A DNA stretch of 64,000 bases from Bisbaumannia pacifica (GTDB taxonomy: Bacteria > Pseudomonadota > Gammaproteobacteria > Pseudomonadales > Halomonadaceae): NCBI RefSeq assembly GCF_007989625.1, contig NZ_BJUK01000014.1, forward strand, positions 16,543-80,542. The letters run 5' to 3'. Every line of letters begins with the position of its first letter. The stretch's first letter is position 1. The notes below the pieces were generated by a model. The model did no database searches and was not told where the DNA came from. It saw only the letters and a list, made by a program, of their open reading frames with translations. Below are positions 49,038 through 58,925 of the stretch, in pieces. The position numbers and the translations under genes were made by a program.

Positions 49038-49156
49038 GGAAGACTCCGCATTGGTGGCTGGCACGCCTAGCCTAGTACAGCCACCGAGCGTGAAGCGACC
49101 GGGCCAGGCGCCTTCGTACGCCGTCCTGACGACTTCCGGAACCGCCACAACCAGAA

Positions 49157-49178
49157 ATAAATAATAATACCTATCATT
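49157..49178. promoter_or_regulatory. Candidate Fur box upstream of IutA-like receptor
   Basis: An AT-rich run ending AATAATACCTATCATT resembles the Fur consensus and lies about 90 bp before the receptor start, in the divergent promoter shared with the beta-propeller gene. Confidence 0.6.
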
Positions 49179-49265
49179 GAGTTTTTGCTTGAGATTGGTA
49201 TCCTTAGACGGCTTACGATTTCGTCTCCGGGACACAGGGTCCCGGCCCCGTCGACAGGATCCCCC

Positions 49266-51383
49266 ATGAAGAAGACGCTGACCCTCGGCCTGGCCATCGC
49301 CACCGGTGCTACCCCGTTCGCCTTGCAGGCCCAGCAGACGGAAACCCAGGAGACCCTGGTGGTAGTGGGCTCGCGCACGCCGACCCAGATCAGCCAGATT
49401 CCCGGGGCAGTATGGATCGTCGAGCAGCAGGAACTGCAGCAGCAGATCGAGGGCGGCGCCGACTTCAAGACCGCCCTGGGCCGCCTGGTGCCAGGCCTCG
49501 ACCTGGCGCCCCAGGGCCGCACCAACTATGGCCAGAACCTGCGTGGACGCAGCGTCCAGGTACTGATCGACGGCGTTTCGCTGAATGGCTCGCGGGGCCT
49601 GTCACGGCAGTTCGATAGCATCGACCCCTTCAATATCGAGCGGGTGGAGGTGCTCTCCGGCGCCAGTAGCCTCTACGGCGGCGGCGCCACCGGCGGCATC
49701 ATCAATATCGTCACCCGCCACGGCGAGTCCGGTGCCCCCCGGGGGCGCAGCGAGGCCGGCGTCACCACCGGCTTCAACCGCAGCGACGACCGCGACTTCC
49801 GCCTCGCCCAGTCGGTCAGCGCCGGCAACGATCGGGTCCAGGGCTACCTGGGGGTCGCCTACCAGGACAACGGCCGCCACTTCGATGGCGCCGGCGAGGA
49901 GATCTTCCCGGATATCGCCCAGACCGACCTGCAGGACAACCGCAGCATCGATATCCTCGGCAACCTGGGCGTCGACCTGGCGGCGAACCAGCGCCTGGAT
50001 ATCACCGCCCAGCTCTATCGCTCCGGCTTCGAGGGCGAACGTGGCGTCTACTTCCCCAACCTGGACGCGGCCAGCCCCGACCTGAACGACGCCGAGATCC
50101 GTGACGGCTACCGCTCGGACCGCGACCCGACCACCGACCGCCGCCTGCTCAATCTGCAGTACCACCATGGCGACCTGCTGGGGCAGGACTTCTACCTGCA
50201 GGCCTTCCACCGCGAGGAAGACGCCAACTTCCAGGCCTTCCCCTATCCGGATCCCCACTGGAGCGCCCCCAACGCCTACGAGTTCCGCGCCTCCCAGCAG
50301 AACACCCGGCTCTCCGGCCTCAAGGCGCTATTCGATGCCGAGCTTGGCGAGTCACTCTCGCTGCGTTATGGCCTGGATCTGGATCGCGAGAACTTCGATG
50401 CCAACCAGATGATCTTCAGCCAGGGCGCCACCGACGCCAGCGGCGGCCTGGTGCAGTCGGCGGCCCGCGTCGAGCCGCGCTACCCGGGGTATGAGATCGA
50501 TACCACCTCGGCCTTCGCCCAGGGCGACTGGCAACTGACCGAGGCCCTGCAGCTCTCCGCCGGTCTGCGCCACCAGCGCATGGACGTGGCGGTGGACGAT
50601 TTCCGCGGCATCCCCGGCGGCGAGAACGACTACGATGCCACCCTCTTCAATGCCAGCGCCCTCTACGACTTCGGCAACGGCCATCAGAGCTGGCTGCGCT
50701 ATAGTCAGGGCTTCGAGCTCCCGGACCCGGCCAAGTATTACGGCAAGAGCGCCAGCGTCAGTGTCGCCGAGAACCCGCTTTCCGCCATCGAGACCGATCA
50801 GATCGAACTGGGCTGGCGCTACCAGGGCGGCGACTGGATGGCCCAGGCGGCGGCCTACTACTCCTGGTCCGACAGGGCCGTGGAGAACGACACGGACCTG
50901 AGCGTGGTCGTGGTGGATCAAGACAAGCGCGACTATGGCCTGGAAGGCGCCGTGACCCGCTACTTCGATCACGGCCTGGAGGCCGGCGGCACCCTGCACC
51001 TGACGCGCTCCGAGCAGCGCAGTGCCGCGGGCGAGTGGGAAAAACGCGACGCCCGCTACGCCTCAGTGTCCGCCGCCACCGCCTTCGTCGGCTGGTCCGA
51101 CTTCCAGCGCTCGGCGCGCCTACAGGCCAATCACGCCTTCGACCTGGAGGACGACGCCGACCGCCGCATCGACGGCTTCACCACCCTGGACCTGACCCTG
51201 GGACAGCGTACCGACCTGGGTCGCTTCAGCCTCGGCGTGCAGAACCTGCTGGACGAGCAGTACTCCACGGTCTGGGGCCAGCGCGCCGCCATGTTCTACT
51301 CCCCCTACTACGGGCCGGAGTACCTCTACGACTACCAGGGCCGCGGGCGCACCTACACCCTCACCTGGTCGCTGGAGTACTGA
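49266..51383 (+). CDS. IutA-like TonB-dependent hydroxamate siderophore receptor
   Basis: A 705-residue outer-membrane receptor. After a signal peptide (TLTLGLAIATGATPFALQA) comes a TonB box ETLVVVG. The plug contains LRGRSVQVLIDGVSLNG and VEVLSGASSLYGGGATGGIINIVTRHGE. Long stretches of the barrel and the end (STVWGQRAAMFYSPYYGPEYLYDYQGRGRTY) follow E. coli IutA, the aerobactin receptor, closely. Aerobactin or a related citrate-hydroxamate is therefore the likely ligand. AGGA precedes the ATG at 49266. FhuF lies 7 bp downstream, so import and reduction are co-expressed. Confidence 0.9.
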   Translation: MKKTLTLGLAIATGATPFALQAQQTETQETLVVVGSRTPTQISQIPGAVWIVEQQELQQQIEGGADFKTALGRLVPGLDLAPQGRTNYGQNLRGRSVQVLIDGVSLNGSRGLSRQFDSIDPFNIERVEVLSGASSLYGGGATGGIINIVTRHGESGAPRGRSEAGVTTGFNRSDDRDFRLAQSVSAGNDRVQGYLGVAYQDNGRHFDGAGEEIFPDIAQTDLQDNRSIDILGNLGVDLAANQRLDITAQLYRSGFEGERGVYFPNLDAASPDLNDAEIRDGYRSDRDPTTDRRLLNLQYHHGDLLGQDFYLQAFHREEDANFQAFPYPDPHWSAPNAYEFRASQQNTRLSGLKALFDAELGESLSLRYGLDLDRENFDANQMIFSQGATDASGGLVQSAARVEPRYPGYEIDTTSAFAQGDWQLTEALQLSAGLRHQRMDVAVDDFRGIPGGENDYDATLFNASALYDFGNGHQSWLRYSQGFELPDPAKYYGKSASVSVAENPLSAIETDQIELGWRYQGGDWMAQAAAYYSWSDRAVENDTDLSVVVVDQDKRDYGLEGAVTRYFDHGLEAGGTLHLTRSEQRSAAGEWEKRDARYASVSAATAFVGWSDFQRSARLQANHAFDLEDDADRRIDGFTTLDLTLGQRTDLGRFSLGVQNLLDEQYSTVWGQRAAMFYSPYYGPEYLYDYQGRGRTYTLTWSLEY

Positions 51384-51390
51384 GGTCGCC

Positions 51391-52119
51391 ATGCCCAGTC
51401 CCCTGGAGGCGCTCTACGCCGGCCCCATGGCCGCCCTGATGTCACCGGGGCTGGGCGAGCCGCCTCCCTCCGCCCTGGCCGCTCGGGAGCTGCTCGAGCC
51501 CGGGCGGCTGGCGGCCCGGCTGGATCACTTCTCCCACCAGTACGACCGGGGCGACCGCCGCGCGGTGACCTCGCTCTGGTCGAAGTGGCATCTCAGCGCG
51601 GTGATCTCGGCGGGGCTGGCCGCCAACCTGCTGCTGGAGCGCGACCTGCCCCTGGGGCTCGACGAGCTGCACCTGGAGCTCGCCGCCGAGGGCCAGACCC
51701 GGCGCCTGTGGCTGGCCCATGACGGCACGCCCCTGGCCACCCAGGACCCCTTCCTGCGCTTCGCGACGCTGACCGACGCTCATCTCACGCCGCTGATCGC
51801 CGCCCTGGCCGCCCACTCCGGGGCCTCCCCCAAGGTGTTCTGGAGCAACGCCGGCAACTACTTCGAGTACTTCGCCGAGTCCCTGGAGGCGCATCCCATG
51901 GCCAGCCCCGGGGCGGCCGAGCCGGCCCGGGAGCTGCTGGCGGCCCGCCAGCTCCCGGACGGACGCCGCAACCCGCTCTTCCAGCCGGTGCGCTACCTGG
52001 CCGATGCCGCCGGGGGCGAGCCCGAGCGGCGCCGCCGCCTGTGCTGCATCCGCTACCTGATCCCCGAGCTCGGCTACTGCGGCAACTGCCCGCTGGAACG
52101 CGGCAACGCGCGCCGCTAA
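51391..52119 (+). CDS. fhuF: FhuF-type siderophore-iron reductase
   Basis: A 242-residue cytoplasmic 2Fe-2S protein that reduces ferric hydroxamate siderophores to release iron. The C-terminus has the diagnostic cysteine pattern CC-x10-C-x2-C (C218, C219, C230, C233 in RRLCCIRYLIPELGYCGNCP). The middle contains WSKWHLSAVISAGLAANLLL, typical of the family. It is translationally close to the IutA-like receptor gene (7 bp, with GAGGT in between) and followed by an AraC-type regulator. Confidence 0.92.
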   Translation: MPSPLEALYAGPMAALMSPGLGEPPPSALAARELLEPGRLAARLDHFSHQYDRGDRRAVTSLWSKWHLSAVISAGLAANLLLERDLPLGLDELHLELAAEGQTRRLWLAHDGTPLATQDPFLRFATLTDAHLTPLIAALAAHSGASPKVFWSNAGNYFEYFAESLEAHPMASPGAAEPARELLAARQLPDGRRNPLFQPVRYLADAAGGEPERRRRLCCIRYLIPELGYCGNCPLERGNARR

Positions 52120-52137
52120 GCGGAGGAGGACGAGGCC

Positions 52138-53076
52138 ATGACGACGACCCGGCGCCATACCGTCGCGGATTTTCTCGGCTACGGTCGCCGCTACCGCATC
52201 GACTACCGCTTCCCGGCGGCGCCTCCCCAGCCGGAGCGCGCCGCCCGGTTGCCCATCGCCCAGGGGCGGGTGGAGACCCTCGCCCTGACGGCGGGGGCCG
52301 AGCTGGTGCTCTCCGACCTGGAGGTGGTCCAGCCCTATGCGTCCCGCTCCCGCGGCCAGGCGGCGCTGCTGATCGTGGTGGTGATGGAGGGCCGGGTGCG
52401 CCTGGGCACCCTGGAGGCGGAGCGCTGGCTGACCGCCGGGGAGGCCTTTACCCTGCGCCTCGACGAGCGGCAGATCCTCAGCGCCCACCAGCCCGCCGGC
52501 CAGCGCCTGCGCACCCTGAGCCTGGCCCTGGACGAGGCGGCCATGCACCAGTGGTGCGGCGAGGCCCTGCCGACCCAGGCACCGCGCGCCTGGTCGCTGC
52601 CCAACGCCCTGAGCCTGACCCTGGAGCAGGGCTATCGCTGCGAGCTGACCGGCCAGCCCCGCCGGCTGCTGTTCCAGGGGCTGGCGCTGCAGCTGCTGGC
52701 CCGGGGCCTGGCGTCCCCCGTCCGGGACACCCCCCAGACGACGGCCCCCACGGCCTCGCCCGGCCGGCGCCTGGAGGCGGTGCGCCACCTGCTGGAAGAG
52801 GCCCCCGAGCGCGAGCATCGCCTGGAGGCCCTGGCGGCGCGCGCCGCCATGAGCCCCAGCACCCTGGTGCGTCGCTTCAAGGCCGCCTACGGCTGCTCGC
52901 CCATCGACTACCTGCGGCGCCGGCGCCTGGCTCGGGCCCGGGAGTTGCTGCTCGGCGGGCATAGCGTCCAGCAGGCCGCCCACCTGAGCGGCTACCGCCA
53001 TGCCAGCAATTTCATCACCGCCTTCCGCCGCGCCTATGGCGTGTCGCCGGGCAGCCTGGCGAGTTCCCGCCACTGA
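52138..53076 (+). CDS. AraC-family regulator, PchR-like
   Basis: A 312-residue transcription factor. The N-terminal part (1-190) is a ligand-binding region with LIVVVMEGRVRLGTLEAERWLTAGEAFTLRLDE, as in siderophore-responsive PchR-like proteins. The C-terminal double helix-turn-helix (about 215-308) has LEALAARAAMSPSTLVRRFKAAYGCSPIDYLRRRRLARARELLL and HLSGYRHASNFITAFRRAYGVSP. It sits between fhuF and the FhuA-like receptor gene and most likely activates receptor genes when their siderophore is present. A GGAGGAGG-type ribosome site precedes the ATG. Confidence 0.88.
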   Translation: MTTTRRHTVADFLGYGRRYRIDYRFPAAPPQPERAARLPIAQGRVETLALTAGAELVLSDLEVVQPYASRSRGQAALLIVVVMEGRVRLGTLEAERWLTAGEAFTLRLDERQILSAHQPAGQRLRTLSLALDEAAMHQWCGEALPTQAPRAWSLPNALSLTLEQGYRCELTGQPRRLLFQGLALQLLARGLASPVRDTPQTTAPTASPGRRLEAVRHLLEEAPEREHRLEALAARAAMSPSTLVRRFKAAYGCSPIDYLRRRRLARARELLLGGHSVQQAAHLSGYRHASNFITAFRRAYGVSPGSLASSRH

Positions 53077-53182
53077 GCCAGGCTGACGCCCGCCCATAAC
53101 CGCTTGCATGGGGCGCATAACTCACCGGGGCGAAAAAGTGGAACAATTCTCACTTTCAAAGCAACCAGCCCGAGAGTGATCC

Positions 53183-55267
53183 ATGCCCCCTCTGCATCGC
53201 CTGACGCTCGCCGTCGCCCTGGCCTCCGCCCCGCTGTCCACGCCGCTGCTTGCCGATGAACCCCAGCAGGCCCTGGAGACCCTGACGGTCACCGCCAGCG
53301 CCGCCACCAAGACCGAGACGCCCTTTATCGAGACGCCCCAGGCGGTCTCGCTGGTCGAGCGCGAAGATTGGGAAACCCGTGGCGCCGAGAGCGTCCAGCG
53401 CGCCGCCGACTATACCCCCGGCGTCTTCACCAACCAGATCGGCGCCTCCAACCGCTACGACTACCTGGTGCTGCGCGGCTTCGCCGACGGCAGCATCAAC
53501 AACACCTTCCTCGACGGCCTCAAGGTGATGAGCGACGGCGGCTCCTTCAGCTCCCTGGTGATCGATCCCTGGTTCCTGGAGCGCTTCGAGGTGGTCAAGG
53601 GCCCCGCCTCGGTGCTCTATGGCCGCGCCTCCCCCGGCGGCCTGGTGGCCCAGACCAGCCGCCGCCCGGAATTCGAGTCCGGCGGCGAGCTGCGCCTGCG
53701 CCTGGGCAACAACGCCCAGCGCGGCGCCGCCTTCGACGTCACCGGCCCGCTGGACGCCGAGCGCCGCCTGGCCTTCCGCCTCACCGGCCTGGCGGATGCC
53801 GCCGACACCCAGTTCGGTCCGCTGGAGGAGGAACGCTACGCCTTCGCCCCGCAACTCACCTGGGACATCGGTGATGCCACCAGCCTGGCCCTGCACGCCT
53901 ACCTGCACCGCGACCCGGAGGGCGGCTCCCACTCCGGCCTGCCCTTCGAGGGCACGGTGGTGGACCGCAACGGCCGGCGCATCTCCAACAATTTCTTCGA
54001 GGGCGAGGAGGCCTTCGAGAAATTCGAGCGCGACCAGACCATGGTCGGCTACGAGTTCGAGCATCGCTTCAGCGACGCCCTGAGCGCCCGCCAGCGGCTG
54101 CGCTACACGGAAGTCGATGTCGAGCTGGCCCAGGTCTACGCCTTCGGATGGGCCTCGCCCACCGAGCTCAACCGCTACTTCTCCGGCGGCGACGAGTCCC
54201 TCGATGCCCTGACCGTGGATAACCAGCTGGAGGCGCGCCTGGCCACCGGCGGCGTGGATCACACCCTACTGCTGGGCCTGGACTACCAACAGCGCGACAA
54301 CGAGGTGCTCTGGACCTCCGGGGCCTTCCCCGCCATCGACGCCTTCGATCCCCAGTACGGCGCCGGCCCCAGCACCCTGTACCCCGAGACGCGCCAGCAT
54401 CGCGAGCTGGAGCAGACCGGCCTCTACCTGCAGGATCAGCTGGCCTTCGGCAACTGGCACGCCAACCTCGGCCTGCGCCACGACTGGGTGGATATCAGCA
54501 ATCGCGACCCGCTGAGCGGCACGGCGAGCGAGCTGGACGACACCCAGGTCAGCGGCCGTGCCGGCCTGCTCTATGCGTTCGACAACGGCCTGGCGCCCTA
54601 CGCCAGCTACTCCACCTCCTTCAGCCCCAACAGCACCACCGACCAGAACGGCGACCTGCTGGCCCCCACCGAGGGCGAACAGGTCGAGCTGGGACTGAAG
54701 TATCAGCCCCCCGGGACGCGTAACCGCTACAGCCTCGCGCTGTTCGATATCACCCAGGAGAACGTCTCCGCCAAGCTGCCCAACGAGACCTTCTATCGCG
54801 CCACCGGCGAGATCCAGTCCCGGGGCGTCGAGCTGGAGGCGCATCACCAGTTGACCGAGGCCCTCTCGGTGCAGGCCGCCTACAGCTACACCGACGTCAC
54901 CCTGGAGCAGACCGGCGACGCCAACGAAGGCAACCACGACAACCAGGTGCCGCGCCACCAGCTGGCGGTCTGGGGCAACTACGCCGTCCAGTCCGGCGCC
55001 CTGGCCGGCCTGGATGCGGGGCTCGGCGTGCGCTACCACGCCGATATCCACGCCGACGACGCCAACACCGAGATGGTCCCGGACTACACCCTGGTCGACG
55101 CCACCCTGGGCTATAACCTGAGCCGCCTGGGCCTCGACGGCATGAGCGCGCGCCTCAACGTCGGCAACCTGCTGGATGAGGAGTACGTGGCCTCCTGCTA
55201 CGACCTGAACTTCTGCTACTTCGGCGCCGAGCGCAGCGTTACCGCGACCCTCAACTACCGCTTCTGA
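53183..55267 (+). CDS. FhuA-like TonB-dependent ferric-hydroxamate receptor
   Basis: A 694-residue outer-membrane receptor of the TonB-dependent siderophore class. It has a signal peptide (LTLAVALASAPLSTPLLA), a TonB box (LETLTVTAS) and the plug motifs ETPQAVSLVER, LRGFADGSINNTFLDGL and FEVVKGPASVLYGRASPGGLV. The barrel ends LLDEEYVASCYDLNFCYFGAERSVTATLNYRF. The paired cysteines with FGAER are characteristic of FhuA-type ferrichrome receptors. The nearby fhuCDB genes would move the cargo across the inner membrane. It follows the AraC gene by 106 bp and has its own hairpin terminator. Confidence 0.88.
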   Translation: MPPLHRLTLAVALASAPLSTPLLADEPQQALETLTVTASAATKTETPFIETPQAVSLVEREDWETRGAESVQRAADYTPGVFTNQIGASNRYDYLVLRGFADGSINNTFLDGLKVMSDGGSFSSLVIDPWFLERFEVVKGPASVLYGRASPGGLVAQTSRRPEFESGGELRLRLGNNAQRGAAFDVTGPLDAERRLAFRLTGLADAADTQFGPLEEERYAFAPQLTWDIGDATSLALHAYLHRDPEGGSHSGLPFEGTVVDRNGRRISNNFFEGEEAFEKFERDQTMVGYEFEHRFSDALSARQRLRYTEVDVELAQVYAFGWASPTELNRYFSGGDESLDALTVDNQLEARLATGGVDHTLLLGLDYQQRDNEVLWTSGAFPAIDAFDPQYGAGPSTLYPETRQHRELEQTGLYLQDQLAFGNWHANLGLRHDWVDISNRDPLSGTASELDDTQVSGRAGLLYAFDNGLAPYASYSTSFSPNSTTDQNGDLLAPTEGEQVELGLKYQPPGTRNRYSLALFDITQENVSAKLPNETFYRATGEIQSRGVELEAHHQLTEALSVQAAYSYTDVTLEQTGDANEGNHDNQVPRHQLAVWGNYAVQSGALAGLDAGLGVRYHADIHADDANTEMVPDYTLVDATLGYNLSRLGLDGMSARLNVGNLLDEEYVASCYDLNFCYFGAERSVTATLNYRF

Positions 55268-55285
55268 GTCGTGCCCAGCACACAA

Positions 55286-55309
55286 AACGGCGGCCCGAGG
55301 GCCGCCGTT
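55286..55309. terminator. Bidirectional terminator between receptor and ABC exporter genes
   Basis: AACGGCGGCCC pairs with GGGCCGCCGTT around GA, preceded by AAAA. It separates two convergent genes; a long T-run is lacking on the plus side. Confidence 0.75.
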
Positions 55310-55339
55310 ATGCGTTTCGTGGGAAGCCACCCGGTGGCG

Positions 55340-57139
55340 TCAGAACACCGAGAGGGCATCCGCTTCGGCGCTGCCGGTCTGCACCCGCCACTGGGCGGCA
55401 TAGCGCCCCTCGGCGGCCAGCAGCTCGGCGTGGTTGCCCTGCTCCACCACCCGGCCGGCCTCGATCACGGCGATTCGGTCGGCATGCACGATGGTCGAGA
55501 GGCGGTGGGCGATCATGATCACGGTGCGGCCGTGGGCGATCTTGCGCAGGGAGCGCTGGATGGCCGCCTCGGTCTCGTTGTCAACGGCACTGGTGGCCTC
55601 GTCCAGCACCAGGATCGGCGGGTCCTTGAGCAGCGCCCGGGCCAGCGACAGGCGCTGGCGCTGGCCGCCGGAGAGGCGCACGCCGCGCTCGCCCACCGGG
55701 GTGTCGAGCCCCCGGGGCAGGGTCCGGATAAACTCCCAGGCCTCGGCGACCTTGGCCGCCTCGATGATCTCGTCCTCCGAAGCGTCCGGCCTGCCGTAGG
55801 CGATATTGTCGCGGATCGAGCCCTCGAACAGGTAGACGTCCTGGCTGACCAGGCCGATGGCGCCGCGCAGGGAGGCCAGGCTCAGCGCCTCGATGGGCCG
55901 GTCGTCGATCAGCACCCGGCCGGCGGCGGGGTCGTAGAAGCGCAGCAGCAGCTTGATCAGGGTCGACTTGCCGGAACCGGTGGCCCCCACCAGGGCCAGG
56001 GTGTGCCCCGTCGGCACCGCCAGGTCGATGCCCTCCACGCCCACCTCGCTGTTGGCGTAGCGGAAGCTCACCCCCTCGAAGCGCACCGCGCCGCGTACCG
56101 GCGTCGGCAGCGCCGCCTCGCCGCTGTCCTTGACGGTGATCGGCACCGCCAGCAGGTCGAGGATGCGCCGGGTACTGGCCATGGCCCGCTCGAAGAGGTC
56201 AATCACCTGGGCCAGGCCGGTCAGCGGCCACAGCAGGCGCTGGGTGAGGAACACCAGCACCCCGTAGGCGCCGACGTTGAGATCGCCGCGCAGGGCCATC
56301 ATGCCGCCCACGGTAAAGGTGGCCAGGAAGCCGGTGAGAATCGCCATGCGGATCACCGGAATAAAGGCCGAGCTGAGGCGGATGGCGCGGCGGTTGGCCT
56401 CCACATAGGCCTCGCTGGCCTGGCGCAGCCGCTCGGCCTCCCGGGCCTCGCTGGTGAAGCTCTTGATGGTGGCGATGCCCGCCAGGTTGTTGCTCAACCG
56501 GCTGGCCAGGTCGCCCACCTTCTCGCGCACCTCGGCATAGCGGGGCCCCGCCTTGCGCTGAAAGAAGAAGGCGCCCCAGATGATCAGCGGGATCGGGGTG
56601 AAGGCGAGCAGGGCGATCAGCGGCGAGAGCACGAAGAACACCGCGCCCACCGCCACCACGGTGACCCCCACCTGGATCATGGCGTTGGCGCCGCCATCCA
56701 GGAAGCGCTCCAGCTGATTGACGTCGTCGTTCATGGTGGCGACGAGCTGCCCCGAGCTCTGCGACTCGAAGTAGGCCATGTCCAGGCGCTGGGCGTGCTC
56801 GTAGGCGTCCTGGCGCAGGTCGGCCTGCAGCCGCTGGGCCAGGTTGCGCCAGAGAATCTGGAAGAGGTACTCGAAGAGCGACTCGCCGGCCCAGATCACG
56901 AAGGTCAGCACCCCGAGCATCATGATCTGCTCCTGGGGGGTCTCGAAGCCGAGGCGCGCCACGAAACTGCGCTCCTGGTTGACCACCACGTCGATGGCCA
57001 CCCCGATCAGGATCTCCGGGGCGATATCGAAGAGCTTGTTGATGATGGAACAGGCGGTGGCCGCGATGATGCGACGGCGATAGCCCCGGGCATAGCGCAG
57101 CAGGCGCCCCAGGGCATGCAAACTGGAGGTATGGGACAT
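55340..57139 (-). CDS. ABC exporter with fused membrane and ATPase domains
   Basis: A 599-residue half-transporter of the MsbA/LmrA type, expected to work as a homodimer. Six membrane helices lie in the first 320 residues (including [23 protein letters not shown] and [22 protein letters not shown]). The ATPase follows: Walker [11 protein letters not shown]-loop [10 protein letters not shown], signature LSGGQRQR, Walker [13 protein letters not shown] and H-loop [14 protein letters not shown] precedes the ATG at 57139. It is divergent from fhuC inside the siderophore region. Export of siderophores or toxic by-products is a possible role, not shown. Confidence 0.88.
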   Translation of the reverse strand: MSHTSSLHALGRLLRYARGYRRRIIAATACSIINKLFDIAPEILIGVAIDVVVNQERSFVARLGFETPQEQIMMLGVLTFVIWAGESLFEYLFQILWRNLAQRLQADLRQDAYEHAQRLDMAYFESQSSGQLVATMNDDVNQLERFLDGGANAMIQVGVTVVAVGAVFFVLSPLIALLAFTPIPLIIWGAFFFQRKAGPRYAEVREKVGDLASRLSNNLAGIATIKSFTSEAREAERLRQASEAYVEANRRAIRLSSAFIPVIRMAILTGFLATFTVGGMMALRGDLNVGAYGVLVFLTQRLLWPLTGLAQVIDLFERAMASTRRILDLLAVPITVKDSGEAALPTPVRGAVRFEGVSFRYANSEVGVEGIDLAVPTGHTLALVGATGSGKSTLIKLLLRFYDPAAGRVLIDDRPIEALSLASLRGAIGLVSQDVYLFEGSIRDNIAYGRPDASEDEIIEAAKVAEAWEFIRTLPRGLDTPVGERGVRLSGGQRQRLSLARALLKDPPILVLDEATSAVDNETEAAIQRSLRKIAHGRTVIMIAHRLSTIVHADRIAVIEAGRVVEQGNHAELLAAEGRYAAQWRVQTGSAEADALSVF

Positions 57140-57275
57140 GACGACTTCCTTTCTCGATAGCCCGCCAAGGGTAGAGGATTTCCCCCGGCGACACCACGCC
57201 AACATGATTGATAAAGCTTCTTGTTTGACTTAACCTTCGCAACCGATATTGACTCGCCCCGCCGGGAGAATCGCC

Positions 57276-58043
57276 ATGTTCGAGACCCGCGCCGCCACCT
57301 TCGCAGTGGACGGCAAGCGCCTGCTCCAGCCCACCGAGCTGTGCCTCGAGGAGGGTAAGGTGCATGGCCTGATCGGCCATAACGGCTCCGGCAAGTCGAC
57401 CCTGCTCAAGCTGCTGGCCCGCCAGCAGCCGGCGAGCGGCGGCGAGGTATGCCTCGACGGCCGGCCCCTCGCCGCCTGGGGTCAGCGCGAGTTCGCCCGC
57501 CGGGTCGCCTACCTGCCCCAGCACCTGCCGACCACCGACAGCCTCACCGGGCGCGAGCTGGTGGCCTTCGGCCGCTACCCCTGGCACGGCCTGCTGGGCC
57601 GCCACGGTGCCGAGGACGAGGCCGCCATCGAGCGCGCCCTGGCGCTGACCCATACCGAGCGCTTCGCCGACCGCCTGGTGGACACCCTCTCCGGCGGCGA
57701 GCGCCAGCGCCTCTGGCTGGCCATGCTGCTGGCCCAGGGCAGCGGCTTCCTGCTCCTCGACGAACCCCTGGCGGCCCTGGATATCGCCCACCAGGTGGAG
57801 GTGCTGGAGCTGATCCGCCGTCTCTGTGGCGAGCTGGGCCTGGGGGTGATCATCGTCCTCCACGACATCAACCTGGCGGCCCGCTACTGCGACCGCCTGG
57901 TGGCCCTGCACGGCGGCCGCCTGCTGGCCCAGGGCGAGCCCGGGACACTGATGAACGACGCCACCCTGGAGGCGATCTACGGCCTGCCGCTGCGGGTGGT
58001 GCCGCACCCCAGCGGGGCCCACCCCATGGCGGTGGTGCCCTAG
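57276..58043 (+). CDS. fhuC: Ferric-hydroxamate ABC transporter ATPase FhuC
   Basis: A 255-residue ATPase closely following E. coli FhuC: GKVHGLIGHNGSGKSTLLKLLARQQP (Walker A), RVAYLPQHLP (Q-loop), LVAFGRYPWHGLLGR, LSGGERQR (signature), LLLDEPLAALDIAHQVEVL (Walker B) and VLHDINLAARYCD (H-loop). Start chosen at ATG 57276 with GGGAGA upstream; a TTG at 57249 is unlikely. It powers FhuB and is followed after 3 bp by fhuD. A -35-like TTGACT lies at 57225. Confidence 0.95.
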   Translation: MFETRAATFAVDGKRLLQPTELCLEEGKVHGLIGHNGSGKSTLLKLLARQQPASGGEVCLDGRPLAAWGQREFARRVAYLPQHLPTTDSLTGRELVAFGRYPWHGLLGRHGAEDEAAIERALALTHTERFADRLVDTLSGGERQRLWLAMLLAQGSGFLLLDEPLAALDIAHQVEVLELIRRLCGELGLGVIIVLHDINLAARYCDRLVALHGGRLLAQGEPGTLMNDATLEAIYGLPLRVVPHPSGAHPMAVVP

Positions 58044-58046
58044 GCC

Positions 58047-58925
58047 ATGCTGCGAGTCCGCCACCTGGCGCGCCTGGCCGCCCTAACCCTGCTGCTCGCC
58101 ACGCCCTTCACCGCCCCCCTCGCCCAAGCGGAAGGCGATGCGCCTCGCCTGGCCAGCCTCGACTGGACCCTGGCCGAGACCCTGGTGGCCCTGGGCCATC
58201 CCCCGGTGGCGGTGGGCCAGGTGGCGGCCTACCACGCCTGGGTGGGCGAGCCGGCGCTGCCCGACTCGGTGATCGACCTGGGCCTGCGCAGCCAGCCCAA
58301 CCTGGAGCGGCTGGCCGCCCTGGCCCCGGAGGGCATCCTGATCTCGCCGATGTTCGCCAACCTGAGGCCGCGCCTCGAGCGCATCGCCCCGGTCAGCGAG
58401 CTGGCCCTCTATGCCCCCGGCGAGGCCACCTGGCCGCAGCTGCTGGCCCTGACCCGAGAACTGGCGGCGCGGGTCGAGGACCCCGCCGCCGGCGAGACAC
58501 TGATCGACGTCAGCGAGGCGCGCCTGGCCGAGCTGCGCGAGGGCCTGCCCGAGGCCAATGAACCGCTGCTGATCGTGCAATTCATGGACGCCCGCCATGT
58601 GCGGGTGTTCGGCGCCAATGGCCTCTTCCAGGCGGTGCTGGAGCGCCTGGGCCTGGAGAACGCCTGGACGCGCCCCACCACTGCTTGGGGCTTCAGCCTG
58701 GCGAGCCTGGAGGAGCTGGCCACCCTCGAGGCGCGCCTGGTGGTGGTGGAACCCTACCCCCGGGGCGTCGAGGCACGACTCGCCGATAGCGGCCTCTGGA
58801 AACACCAGCCCAGCGTTAGCGCCGACCGGGTGATCACCCTGCCACCGGTGTGGAGCTTCGGCGCCCTGCCCTCGGCGGTGCGCTTCGCCGAACTCCTGGT
58901 CAGTGCCCTGGAGAGCCAGCCATGA
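58047..58925 (+). CDS. fhuD: Ferric-hydroxamate binding protein FhuD
   Basis: A 292-residue periplasmic binding protein with a signal peptide (LARLAALTLLLATPFTAPLAQA). It follows E. coli FhuD in the stretch WVGEPALPDSVIDLGLRSQPNLERLAALAPEGILIS and in FMDARHVRVFGANGLFQAVLERLGLENAW. FhuD binds hydroxamates such as ferrichrome, coprogen and aerobactin and docks on FhuB. The signal looks like a Sec type, without an obvious twin-arginine motif. Its stop overlaps the fhuB start as ATGA. Confidence 0.93.
   Translation: MLRVRHLARLAALTLLLATPFTAPLAQAEGDAPRLASLDWTLAETLVALGHPPVAVGQVAAYHAWVGEPALPDSVIDLGLRSQPNLERLAALAPEGILISPMFANLRPRLERIAPVSELALYAPGEATWPQLLALTRELAARVEDPAAGETLIDVSEARLAELREGLPEANEPLLIVQFMDARHVRVFGANGLFQAVLERLGLENAWTRPTTAWGFSLASLEELATLEARLVVVEPYPRGVEARLADSGLWKHQPSVSADRVITLPPVWSFGALPSAVRFAELLVSALESQP

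Noticed and set aside
51442..53118. 558-codon minus-strand frame opposite fhuF and the AraC gene
   Set aside because: It spans two genes with diagnostic motifs on the other strand; no signature of its own.
56199..58064. 621-codon minus-strand frame across the exporter and fhuC
   Set aside because: Out-of-frame reading of the exporter and antisense of fhuC; low-complexity translation.
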